The notes under the pieces: model-generated
Databases searched by the model: none
Told to the model about the DNA's origin: nothing
What the model saw: the letters and a program-made list of their open reading frames with translations, nothing else
Shown: positions 1-6,449 of the stretch, piece by piece
Layout of the letters: each line of letters begins with the position of its first letter
How positions within the stretch are numbered: the first letter of the stretch is position 1
Position numbers and translations under genes: made by a program
Origin: Baffinella frigidus
Taxonomy: Eukaryota; Cryptophyceae; Cryptomonadales; Baffinellaceae
Direction: 5' to 3'
Assembly: GCA_026770585.1 (NCBI GenBank)
Contig: MU648297.1
Coordinates: 1 to 15,661, forward strand
Length of the DNA: 15,661 nucleotides

Positions 1-165
1 TACCACGAATCCGAATGATATGACCCCTGTAACTACTACCACTACCACGAATCCGAAGGATATGACCCCTGTAACTACTACCACTACCACGAATCCGAAT
101 GATATGACCCCTGTAACTACTACCACTACCACGAATCCGAAGGATATGACCCCTGTAACTACTAC
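1..165 (+). repeat. 42-bp tandem repeat inside the mucin-like gene
   Basis: The unit recurs with a period of exactly 42 nt (ATG at 20, 62, 104, 146) and continues beyond the left edge. Copies differ mainly at one codon (AAG versus AAT) in an alternating pattern, which suggests that an 84-bp pair was duplicated. The period is a multiple of three, so copy-number change lengthens the stalk without breaking the frame. Confidence 0.9.
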
Positions 166-1228
166 CACTACTACTAGTACCACCAGTACCACCCCTACCG
201 CTACTACAACTACCACCCCTACCGCTACTACAGCTACCACCCCTACCGCTACTACTAATACTACTACTGATACCCCAACAGATGTGGCCCATACAACTGA
301 TACCAGTGATACACCAAGTACAACCCCGGTGCCCTCGAGCCAGGAGGAGATAGAATGCCCCGAAAACTCTGAAATTGTTTCAAATCGCAGCTTATGTTAT
401 TGTTCTGTAGGGTTTACAGGACCAGTGGGTGGGCCTTGTGAATCGTGTTCGGATTGCATCTCCATCGTAGTGTTCACAACGACACTTTACATGAACATGT
501 CAGAGTTTACCTTGTCTGCGTCCGGTAACTACCGGAAAGGTGTAGCAGAGGCACTGGGGGTTAACTTGAACGCCGTGGAGATCCAGTCACCCACAGAACG
601 TATAATCCATGATCGGCGATTGCTCGGTCTAATGTTGTTAGTCGAAACGGCTGTCTCAGTACCAACTGATAGGGTGTCGTCTGTAGCAGGGGCTGTCACG
701 CAGGCGAATTTTGAAACCTCTGCCTTCTTTACTCAATTCGAGATCAGTTCAGTGTCTACAACTAACATAGTCTCTGTGCCCAGTGTAACTCGGGCTTCGC
801 TTACTGTACTGGAGACCACCCCGCGGGCTTCGCCTACTGTACTGGAGACCACCCCGGGTCCCATCTCTATCTATATGCTAGCAGTGATCGCCGGGTCTGG
901 TGTAATCGTGTTGATGTGCATCTGCATCATTTGCACCGTCGTGTGCGTTACGAGTCATGCACCAGATTATGGGGGTGAGACATCCGGGAACGTGGGTATA
1001 AACCCAAGTAGATCAAATACGGTAAACCCATATCAACGTTCACAGTTTACACCGATACAACAATTCCCAAAACGCCGCGGACGAGATACCGAACGACAAC
1101 AACAACCTGCAATGGTCTTTGGCCCATCAAACTATGGATTCCCCCCCGAACCCAACAGCCGCGATGGAAGAACGCTGGCATCAAAGAGGTTGATTATGTG
1201 TAAGATTGACTCAATATCAGCTGAATAA
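2..1228 (+). CDS. Mucin-like type I membrane glycoprotein, 5' partial
   Basis: The reading frame is open from the window edge, so the N-terminus and any signal peptide lie upstream. The visible protein starts with a Thr/Pro-rich stretch of 14-residue repeats (DMTPVTTTTTTNPK/N, Met codons at 20, 62, 104 and 146) and then shorter TPTATTT units; such stretches are typical O-glycosylated stalks. A Cys-rich module follows at about 350-460 (CPENSE...CYCSVGF...CESCSDC), resembling EGF or ephrin-receptor-like cysteine modules. Next is a domain containing ALGVNLNAVEI and RRLLG, a pattern I associate with extracellular domains of algal and stramenopile proteins. Two 11-residue repeats (RASPTVLETTP) precede a hydrophobic helix at about 863-955 and a polar tail rich in Gln, Pro and Arg. 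It is probably a surface or virion-envelope glycoprotein for attachment or shielding. The membrane topology is clear; the role is inferred. Confidence 0.75.
   Translation, partial: TTNPNDMTPVTTTTTTNPKDMTPVTTTTTTNPNDMTPVTTTTTTNPKDMTPVTTTTTTSTTSTTPTATTTTTPTATTATTPTATTNTTTDTPTDVAHTTDTSDTPSTTPVPSSQEEIECPENSEIVSNRSLCYCSVGFTGPVGGPCESCSDCISIVVFTTTLYMNMSEFTLSASGNYRKGVAEALGVNLNAVEIQSPTERIIHDRRLLGLMLLVETAVSVPTDRVSSVAGAVTQANFETSAFFTQFEISSVSTTNIVSVPSVTRASLTVLETTPRASPTVLETTPGPISIYMLAVIAGSGVIVLMCICIICTVVCVTSHAPDYGGETSGNVGINPSRSNTVNPYQRSQFTPIQQFPKRRGRDTERQQQPAMVFGPSNYGFPPEPNSRDGRTLASKRLIMCKIDSISAE
790..857 (+). repeat. Two copies of a 33-bp repeat in the membrane-proximal stalk
   Basis: The segment encoding RASxTVLETTP occurs twice head to tail with a 33-nt period. 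The two copies differ by about one base (cttact versus cctact). It lies just before the transmembrane helix. Confidence 0.85.
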
Positions 1229-1291
1229 GTGATACTCAGCCGTGTCAACTTATCTGACCGAACCACCCAACAGAAGCACGTTTTTGGTTTG

Positions 1292-1297
1292 TTTATT
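1292..1297 (-). terminator. Poly(A) signal for the 1304-1731 gene
   Basis: AATAAA on the minus strand begins 7 nt after the stop codon. Confidence 0.65.
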
Positions 1298-1303
1298 TAC
1301 AGT

Positions 1304-1731
1304 TTAAACCACACCACCACACTTGCGCGTCTTCATGGCCGCTGTCACCGCAGACGCCGCCGCACTTCGTGTGTCAGCTGCCGCCTTCTTGTAGAAGTCG
1401 ACCACGATGCTGAGCTGGGCGCCAATTTCCGTGTAGTTGTACTCGGAACACAACGCGTGGCAGAACCTGAGCAACTGCCACGGGGTGTGTTGTTACAGGG
1501 TCTGTACTATAGATGTGCAACTTTTCTAGTCGGAAATTCTAGTCGGAAATGTTCCAATAGGTTCAGGGTGGGTGGAAATACCTCCGGCCCCGATCCCCGT
1601 TTCTTTGCCACGTAACTCTTCACCTTGTCTCTCATCTGGGCCTTCTGGTCGGAGGGTACCAGCTTTTCAAGCGCGCGCACCACATACTGGAAGATGTTCT
1701 TAACATTCTTAGAAGATTCCGTGTCAGACAT
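1304..1731 (-). CDS. Two-exon gene, small helical protein of unknown function
   Basis: Exon 1 runs 1731-1582 and exon 2 runs 1474-1304 on the minus strand; together they encode 106 residues. Exon 1 starts MSDTESSKNV, is rich in helix-forming and basic residues, and ends ...SGPE before a GTATTT donor. Without splicing the frame runs into low-quality sequence. Exon 2 opens after a GGCAG acceptor, in the same phase (0), reads LLRFCHALCSEYNYTEIG and ends with an Ala-rich helix and KTRKCGGVV. Exon 2 is exactly 57 codons including the stop. An AATAAA signal follows the stop. I do not recognise the family; it looks like a compact all-helical protein. The ATG at 1731 is the first one available in the frame; a weak TATA-like AATAAATT lies about 48 nt upstream. 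Confidence 0.7.
1475..1581 (-). other. GT-AG intron of the 1304-1731 gene
   Basis: The 107-nt intron starts GTATTT (from 1581 downward) and ends GGCAG (1475). A branch-point-like CTGTAAC lies shortly before the acceptor. Both junctions are phase 0. It holds a near-direct repeat of TTCCGACTAGAA. Confidence 0.7.
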
Positions 1732-1785
1732 CGTGTCTTGTGGAGATGCTAGTCTTGCTATTGGCGTGAGTGAATTTATTGTCAC

Positions 1786-2142
1786 CTAGGAGTTGAGTGG
1801 AAATTTTGAACCAATAAATATTTAATTTTACTGAATATGTACAGTGGTACGTGACTGAATGAGCGAGAGTTGACTAAATAGTCAGCAACCCGTGTCATAA
1901 ATAAAGAATCCGAGACTCACAACGAATCTCCACCAGCAAACACAAAGCAAGACACGCCCCGTCCGCGTGAGAGTCACTAAAGCCCCGCCCAAGAAATGAG
2001 AATTGTTTGGCAGCAGTTGAAACAATTTCAGTAGACGTCAACATATTTGGCCTAAGGGACCACTTGGTCCATTTTACTCGCCACCACTTGAGCCATCTTT
2101 CATTTGAGCCATTTTGTCACTTGAGCCATTTTGTTTGCATTT
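1786..2142. promoter_or_regulatory. Intergenic divergent promoter region with palindromes
   Basis: No coding signal is seen here, between the start of the minus-strand two-exon gene and the start of the plus-strand five-exon gene. It holds TATTTATT-like A/T-rich sequence near 1813-1820 and two short palindromes with 6-bp arms, at 1871-1884 (TGACTA-AA-TAGTCA) and 2057-2070 (GGACCA-CT-TGGTCC). There is also a CCCCGCCC GC-box-like run near 1982 and a tandem array at 2086-2134. It is probably a divergent promoter. Confidence 0.45.
2086..2134 (+). repeat. Three 16-17 bp ACTTGAGCCATTTT elements before a TATA box
   Basis: Units start at 2086, 2102 and 2119 and share ACTTGAGCCATnTT. A weaker fourth copy (ACTTGGTCCATTTTA) starts at 2062. 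The array ends about 9 nt before the TATA-like element, the position expected of upstream activator sites. Confidence 0.65.
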
Positions 2143-2148
2143 TATAAT
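2143..2148 (+). promoter_or_regulatory. TATA-like box of the five-exon gene
   Basis: TATAAT within TTTTATAATTTT lies 45 nt before the ATG at 2188. Confidence 0.5.
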
Positions 2149-2187
2149 TTTACAACACTTGCGTGCATCTACTCACAACTGCTTTGG

Positions 2188-3844
2188 ATGTGTACCCCGC
2201 ACAGCGCTCCAATGCCGCCGAGTAGGGGTTGGCCGAAGGACAACCGCAAGAAGCCAAAGTCCGTCACTTGCATGGAAGGCAAGCGGCTCAAGAAAGATGC
2301 CCACGTCTGTGCCGTCTTCATAGATCCTGGCGACAACCCCACGGGCACCACCTCGCTGCACTTCGGGAAGGTACAACCGCTTAACCCAACCCAACACTGT
2401 AGATGTTCTTTCTGGTCTATTTCTTTCTAGTCTATTTCTTTCTGGTCTATCCCCAGAGCATTTCTCTACCACATAACATAACGATCCACACGATTTACAG
2501 GTTTCCGCGATGTCCCAAAAGGATGCGATGGTAAACTGGAACGACGGCCAGTCAGGTGTGCAAATGATACCCGCTCGTCGTTTGTTTCGTAGTAGCGTTT
2601 TCGCCGTCTGCCACCCCATGCTGTAGGCCATTGGTGTGCCTCGCTAATGGTTGGAACGATGTGAGCAGGTTACTTCTACTGCAAAGACTTGACGGTCGTC
2701 ACCGAGGAGGAGTACGCCGCCGGGAAACGGGTACATCCGGACCTGCCTAGGGCCCTACCTATGTCAATATATCGGCTTCTACCCCGACTATTCATCAATC
2801 TTCACTGAGGCAATACTAGCCGCCTCGGCAGAAGCAGCCTCCTTTGGTCTCCGGTCTCGTGCCTCTAGCAGCGCCGCGTCTTGACGATCACGCGCGTTGT
2901 AATAACACCGCTTTCCCAGACATAGTACCACATTTAGAGATACTGCAACCAAGACGAAGGGAGTCCAGAACGCTATGACAAACATCAAATTGCCAGTATT
3001 AGACATACCTTCACACGAGGCACACATACAATGGACGCAATGTTTAAATACGCCATACAATCGGACTTTCACAGAAGATGTCACTTTTGGTTAGTCTTGC
3101 ATGCTTATGGGATACAACGCGAAGCCGCCCGGGCCTGAATTGGTCTCATGCTAAAACTCGTTTCACTTGCACAGATTGCAACCCTTGGGGAGGAAGAATC
3201 GTCGGGGGACGAAGAAGTCGATGACCACGAAGAGGCTGGTGGTCCTGCCGAGAAAATCGAGAAGGAGTCGGACGTGGAGAGCCCTGCGGAGTTCGATGAT
3301 GAGTCCTTCGAGCGCATGGACGACGCAACATCGGTGAGCCCGAAGGAGGCATCCCCCAAGGCCCCCAAGGCCTCCAAGGAGGCAGCCCCCAAGGCCTCCA
3401 AGGAGGCAGCCCCCAAGGCCTCCAAGGAGGCAGCCCCCAAGGCCTCCAAGGAGGCAGCCTCGAAGGACGAACCCCAGGTTTTATGCCAGTCCTATAACCC
3501 CTCAGATCTAGTGGCGTATGGTGCAGTCGCGTGGCACGTTTATTACACGCAATAAATGGTTTTGATTCTAACAGTAGTGTTTGTGTTGACAGAAACAAGT
3601 TTCCAAGAAGACAGAGGCACCGACCGTGGCTTCTCGGATGGCACACTTCAATGTCACCGACTACAACAGCCTTCGCAAGCTCGCGATGGCGGCTGGTATC
3701 AAAGGCGCCTCTTCAACCGACACAATGCTCACCGGGCTCGAAGCCGTCGAGTCTGGCATCGGGGGCAGTGCTAGCATGTTCAAGAGCCACAACAGCCACG
3801 AGAAGAAGGCGGGGTCTAAGAGGAAGGGTTCCAACCGCTGGTGA
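2188..3844 (+). CDS. Five-exon gene: basic/acidic protein with Lys-Ala-Pro repeats
   Basis: Proposed exons are 2188-2370, 2501-2555, 2669-2730, 3175-3477 and 3593-3844, together 284 residues. All junctions are GT-AG with matching phases (0, 1, 0, 0), and each exon has codon-like third-position bias that stops at the junctions. Exon 1 encodes a Lys/Arg-rich N-terminus with a short hydrophobic strand (HVCAVFIDPG). Exons 2 and 3 give an aromatic segment ending EEEYAAGKR. Exon 4 is acidic (EEESSGDEEVDDHEE) and then has 8-residue KEAAPKAS repeats like a histone H1 tail. Exon 5 encodes a globular-looking part (MAHFNVTDYNSLRKLAMAAG) and a basic end (EKKAGSKRKGSNRW). It may be a chromatin- or DNA-binding protein; I do not recognise the family. 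The start at 2188 fits the TATA spacing; 2212 is the alternative. Exact donors are predictions. Confidence 0.65.
2371..2500 (+). other. Intron 1 of the five-exon gene
   Basis: 130 nt, donor GTACAA, acceptor TTTACAG, phase 0. An ACATAAC branch-point-like sequence lies about 25 nt before the acceptor. It contains three TTTCTAGTCTATT-like repeats. Confidence 0.65.
2556..2668 (+). other. Intron 2 of the five-exon gene
   Basis: 113 nt, donor GTGTGC, acceptor GAGCAG, phase 1, with a GCTAAT branch-like element near 2643. The donor was chosen because only it restores the frame of the following exon; another GT lies two bases away. Confidence 0.55.
2788..3006 (-). CDS. Small single-pass membrane protein nested in an intron
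   Basis: The ATG at 3006 gives 72 residues. After MSNTGN comes a hydrophobic segment (LMFVIAFWTPFVLVAVSLNV, residues about 7-27), followed by Cys, Lys and Arg (CLGKRCYYNARDR) and an Ala/Glu-rich cytoplasmic tail ending SVKIDE. The positive-inside pattern suggests a short outside N-terminus. A TATTTAAA box at 3050-3043 lies 44 nt upstream of this ATG, which favours it over the in-frame ATG at 3027. The gene sits on the strand opposite to, and wholly within, intron 3 of the five-exon gene. No AATAAA was found downstream. Role unknown; it may be an envelope or host-membrane protein. Confidence 0.6.
   Translation of the reverse strand: MSNTGNLMFVIAFWTPFVLVAVSLNVVLCLGKRCYYNARDRQDAALLEARDRRPKEAASAEAASIASVKIDE
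3043..3050 (-). promoter_or_regulatory. TATA box of the nested antisense gene
   Basis: TATTTAAA on the minus strand, 44 nt before the ATG at 3006. The same element lies before several other genes in this window. Confidence 0.6.
3350..3465 (+). repeat. 24-bp coding repeat (KEAAPKAS)
   Basis: About four near-identical 24-nt units encode KASKEAAP within exon 4 of the five-exon gene. The sequence identity is high even at third positions, so the expansion is recent. Confidence 0.85.
3478..3592 (+). other. Intron 4 of the five-exon gene, with an internal poly(A) signal
   Basis: 115 nt, donor GTTTTA, acceptor GTTGACAG, phase 0, with branch-like TCTAACAG near 3567. Read through, the frame stays open to a TAA at 3553-3555 that overlaps an AATAAA, so a retained-intron product is possible. 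Confidence 0.6.
3551..3556 (+). terminator. Possible intronic poly(A) signal
   Basis: AATAAA overlaps the TAA that would end translation if intron 4 were retained. The same stop/AATAAA overlap is seen at the end of the 13374-13679 gene. Confidence 0.45.
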
Positions 3845-3873
3845 TGGAACCGTGCGTGATCGGCGATGGTTTA

Positions 3874-3953
3874 GGGGGTATAAAAACTCTTTCTGGGGGT
3901 ATGAAAAATCTTTCGGGGGGTGTGAAAGCTCTTTCTGGGGGTAGAGAAATACT
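3874..3953 (+). repeat. 21-bp G5/A5 tandem repeat
   Basis: Units start at 3874, 3895, 3916 and 3937, each GGGGGT followed by an A-rich part and CTCTTTC. The array lies between the stop of the five-exon gene (3844) and the first ankyrin gene. I see no gene in 3845-4091; the rest holds a TGTGTC microsatellite (about 4052-4072). Confidence 0.85.
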
Positions 3954-4091
3954 ATTGTAGAGTGGTCTTTCTGAGCCCGGGTCGCGTGCTTCTAGGGATA
4001 GTGCGTGTGGGGTAGGATGTTTCATGAGAATGGTACCGAAAATATCGTTCTGTGTCTGTGTCTGTGTATCGTTCCACACCCAACAGCCACA

Positions 4092-4097
4092 TATAAG
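4092..4097 (+). promoter_or_regulatory. TATA box of the first ankyrin gene
   Basis: TATAAG within CACATATAAGG, 40 nt before the ATG at 4132. Confidence 0.65.
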
Positions 4098-4131
4098 GCA
4101 TGGGAATCCAGATATCTCGAGAGCACCTGCG

Positions 4132-4980
4132 ATGCCGGCTGTATACGACACCGTAAAAGCTCGTGACCATGAAAGCTTGCTTCGCGCACTTGCAGATGGA
4201 CATTCTGTCAACGAGAGTTCGACAACGTGGACACCACTATTCGAATTGGTAAACGGGCCATGGCACAAAGACAAACCGATGATATTGCAGACGCTTCTAG
4301 AGCATGGGGCAAATACCGAAATACGATGCGGTTATACGACTGCGCTGGTTTCACTTGCATTCCCCCGTTACCGAGTTGATAATGTTGCTTGGATTGGGAT
4401 GATATCAATGCTCATTAACTACGGTGCAGACATGAACGCAGGGGATCCAAGAATATTATATACTGCTGCAAGATATGGTAAGTTGCAACTGGTGGATTTG
4501 TTGTGTACCAGAGGCGCAGAGATAGACTTTGACAATTATTCGTATGGTGATAATACGCCACTGCAGATCGCTGCACACTACGGTCATGTTGCTGTTGCGC
4601 GTTGTCTCGTTAGACATGGTGCATGCACCGTGCGTAGAAACCTACGATGGTTTACGGCCGGGGACCTTGCACGTTCCTGTAGGAGCCCTTGGCATCGTGA
4701 ACAGAATGATATCCATACCTACGAAGAGGCAGACGCCTTTGGGGCTGAGTTAGACAAGGTCGTCGAAGTTCGACGAATCCGGGGATTATATTCTAAGAAC
4801 CTGGCATTTGCATCGAGTTGGCATCCCCGTGCAGTAAACCACGGAGCAACACCGTCTGTGATTCCCAAGGAGATATTATTGAGAATAATGGAAGTTGTAT
4901 GCCCTGAAATGCAAGTGGCTGCTTTCCAGGACATACAACTTCCATTGGATGAGCTGCTGAGTTCACACACAGACGCATAG
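4132..4980 (+). CDS. Ankyrin-repeat protein with C-terminal F-box-like motif
   Basis: 282 residues. About five ankyrin repeats can be seen, with diagnostic parts such as TPLFELV, LLEHGANTEI, MLINYGADMNA, TAARYGKLQLVDLL and TPLQIAAHYGHVAVARCLVRHGA. The C-terminus carries IPKEILLRIMEVV (nt about 4861-4899), matching the LPxEILxxI core of F-boxes. Poxvirus ankyrin proteins often have this order (ankyrin plus PRANC/F-box) and connect targets to a cullin-RING ubiquitin ligase through Skp1, so a substrate-adaptor role is plausible. The frame extends upstream to 4024, but the TATA box at 4092 makes 4132 the likely start. No AATAAA is seen after the stop. The ankyrin call is firm; the F-box call rests on one short motif. 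Confidence 0.85.
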   Translation: MPAVYDTVKARDHESLLRALADGHSVNESSTTWTPLFELVNGPWHKDKPMILQTLLEHGANTEIRCGYTTALVSLAFPRYRVDNVAWIGMISMLINYGADMNAGDPRILYTAARYGKLQLVDLLCTRGAEIDFDNYSYGDNTPLQIAAHYGHVAVARCLVRHGACTVRRNLRWFTAGDLARSCRSPWHREQNDIHTYEEADAFGAELDKVVEVRRIRGLYSKNLAFASSWHPRAVNHGATPSVIPKEILLRIMEVVCPEMQVAAFQDIQLPLDELLSSHTDA

Positions 4981-5014
4981 ATCATGATTGTTGAATATTT
5001 TATTGGCATCAATG

Positions 5015-5058
5015 CCATTTTTCTCTTTACTCGTTACCATTTTTCTCTTTACTTGTTA
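5015..5058 (+). repeat. Tandem 22-bp pyrimidine-rich repeat
   Basis: CCATTTTTCTCTTTACTCGTTA at 5015-5036 is followed directly by the same sequence with one C-to-T change at 5037-5058. A single copy occurs at 6361, ahead of the RRM-like gene. Confidence 0.85.
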
Positions 5059-5125
5059 CACATATTTACATCCACCCACGCCAAGGTACACGTATCTCTA
5101 TAGATGCGCAGCCATCCGACCCCAT
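5037..5125 (+). repeat. Duplicated promoter/5' gene cassette, copy A (remnant)
   Basis: Positions 5037-5103 match 6361-6427 with about two mismatches and no gaps, including TATTTACA and the bases up to an ATG at 5104. Past the ATG the copies still share CCATCCGACCCCAT, but copy A is one base shorter. Its small frame therefore ends at TAG 5134-5136. It is probably a broken 5' end of a relative of the RRM-like gene. Confidence 0.8.
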
Positions 5126-5145
5126 CCCATAAATAGTCCCGCCTA

Positions 5146-5153
5146 TATTTAAA
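5146..5153 (+). promoter_or_regulatory. TATA box of the second ankyrin gene
   Basis: TATTTAAA lies 33 nt before the ATG at 5179 but only 12 nt before the one at 5158, so it supports the later start. A second TATA-like CATAAATA lies at 5128-5135. Confidence 0.5.
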
Positions 5154-5178
5154 GAGAATGAATACATCAAATCGCCCC

Positions 5179-6228
5179 ATGCCTTATTACCGAATCTATA
5201 CCGACCATGAAATCTGGGTGCAGGCATGCAAAGCATCTGCTGCAGGGGATGCAGATACACTGGGTGCCTTGATAACCAACAACCGGAGCCTTGAAACCAT
5301 GCACGAGACGGGCATAATGCGATTGGTACGTGAGCCTATCCAGAAGGGGTACATTGAAATTCTCACCCTTCTTCGCAACACACGCACCAGACTTAACTTT
5401 TATTACCACCAATACATGCTACATTTGGCATGCGATAACCTTCGAGATGAAAAACTACGGGAACTGGGTCGCATTCAAGACGAAGAAAATGCGATACGGC
5501 AAGCAAAATATGAGGAAGGGTACCGACGTCAATGCGAAGAACGCTGTCATCACTACCAATTGAACCGGTATCCTGTTGTTAAGAAGGAATATACACCTGT
5601 CACAGACTTTCCGGCGGTAGTCAAATTTTTACTTGAAAACAAGTGTGATGTCAATTACAGGGATGAAAATCAATGCACCCCACTGCATATAGCGGCTGGT
5701 GATGGAAGTATGGGCGTGGTGAATGTACTCCTCGCAGCAGGGGCCGGTATAGAACTCAAAGACTACCGTGGTCAAACACCGCTAATCGCTGCGGCCAAAG
5801 GCGACAATTTTCCATGTGTTGTCAAATTGCTTAAGCTCGGGGCAGACACATACACTCGTGTAGATATCCATAAAACCAATGCACTAGAGGAGGCACGGAG
5901 ATACAAAGAGTTCATAGAATATGCGAGCACATATGGCAACCCTCCAACTACACCACGAGAACTGCAAAATGAAACCCGGTCGTCGATTCTATTGGCATTG
6001 GTAGAAGAAGAGTTGGAGGATCTACGTACCGACCGATCAGAAACGTTTGTTTCTGCCATGAAAGATTTCCCAGGTATGGAACCGGAATTCATAAGCAAAA
6101 TGTTAGAGGGCACGCACGAAAGTGTGCACATTTCGACGAAAAATCTCGACATTGATGGACTCGTTCACATGGTCGATACCATCGTGGACCGGGCTGGTGG
6201 GTTTGAACCACGTGGGTTTGAACCGTGA
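5179..6228 (+). CDS. Ankyrin-repeat protein with charged helical insert
   Basis: 349 residues from ATG 5179; the in-frame ATG at 5158 would add seven. The N-terminal part has weak ankyrin-like helices (VQACKASAAGDADTLGALI). A charged segment follows (RIQDEENAIRQAKYEEGYRR), probably a long helix or coiled coil. Then come clear repeats: VVKFLLENKCDVNYRDE, TPLHIAAGDGSMGVVNVLLAAGA and TPLIAAAKGDNFPCVVKLLKLGAD. The C-terminal third is acidic and helical and ends in a doubled RGFEP motif. Unlike the previous gene I see no F-box-like motif. It probably binds a host or viral protein; the partner cannot be told. AATAAA lies 42 nt after the stop. Confidence 0.85.
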   Translation: MPYYRIYTDHEIWVQACKASAAGDADTLGALITNNRSLETMHETGIMRLVREPIQKGYIEILTLLRNTRTRLNFYYHQYMLHLACDNLRDEKLRELGRIQDEENAIRQAKYEEGYRRQCEERCHHYQLNRYPVVKKEYTPVTDFPAVVKFLLENKCDVNYRDENQCTPLHIAAGDGSMGVVNVLLAAGAGIELKDYRGQTPLIAAAKGDNFPCVVKLLKLGADTYTRVDIHKTNALEEARRYKEFIEYASTYGNPPTTPRELQNETRSSILLALVEEELEDLRTDRSETFVSAMKDFPGMEPEFISKMLEGTHESVHISTKNLDIDGLVHMVDTIVDRAGGFEPRGFEP

Positions 6229-6269
6229 GGATGTCAGTGATAGTGTATGGTGGTCCAGTTCTGGTCTTT

Positions 6270-6275
6270 AATAAA
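6270..6275 (+). terminator. Poly(A) signal of the second ankyrin gene
   Basis: AATAAA, 42 nt after the stop at 6228. Confidence 0.65.
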
Positions 6276-6360
6276 TTGTACTCTGCACACACGAGTCTGT
6301 GTCTGTGTCTGTGGCTGCAATGCCACCGAGTGCAGGCTTGACAAAGGACGGTCGATGCTG

Positions 6361-6449
6361 CCATTTTTCTCTTTACTTGTTACACATATTTACACCCACC
6401 CACGCCAAGGTACAAGTATCTCTATAGATGGTGGAACCATCCGACCCCA
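6361..6449 (+). repeat. Duplicated promoter/5' gene cassette, copy B (functional)
   Basis: Partner of 5037-5125. Here the ATG at 6428 opens a long frame. TATTTACA at 6387-6394 lies 41 nt before that ATG and acts as the likely TATA element. A TGTGTC microsatellite lies upstream at about 6296-6312, as also before the first ankyrin gene. Confidence 0.75.

Larger units (their letters stand above)
2731..3174 (+). other. Intron 3 of the five-exon gene, enclosing an antisense gene
   Basis: 444 nt, donor GTACAT (like intron 1), acceptor TTGCACAG, phase 0 on both sides, with branch-like GCTAAAAC at about 3150. The minus-strand gene at 2788-3006 lies entirely inside it. Confidence 0.6.

Noticed and set aside
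1229-1615. Plus-strand frame of 128 residues
   Set aside because: It is opposite the two-exon minus-strand gene, crosses that gene's intron, and has no TATA box or domain.
1871-2070. Palindromes at 1871-1884 and 2057-2070 as a replication origin
   Set aside because: Arms are only 6 bp and there is no repeated origin-like cluster; short palindromes like these occur by chance, so they are only noted within the promoter region.
3105-3646. Long minus-strand open frames opposite the Lys-Ala-Pro repeats
   Set aside because: They arise from the repeat on the other strand, have low complexity (RPWGLPPW-type) and lack a promoter; the plus-strand reading has better codon bias and splice signals.
3816-4274. 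Minus-strand frame crossing the 21-bp repeats and the first ankyrin gene start
   Set aside because: It overlaps the TATA box and start of a clear ankyrin gene, has no promoter, and its second half is only repeat.
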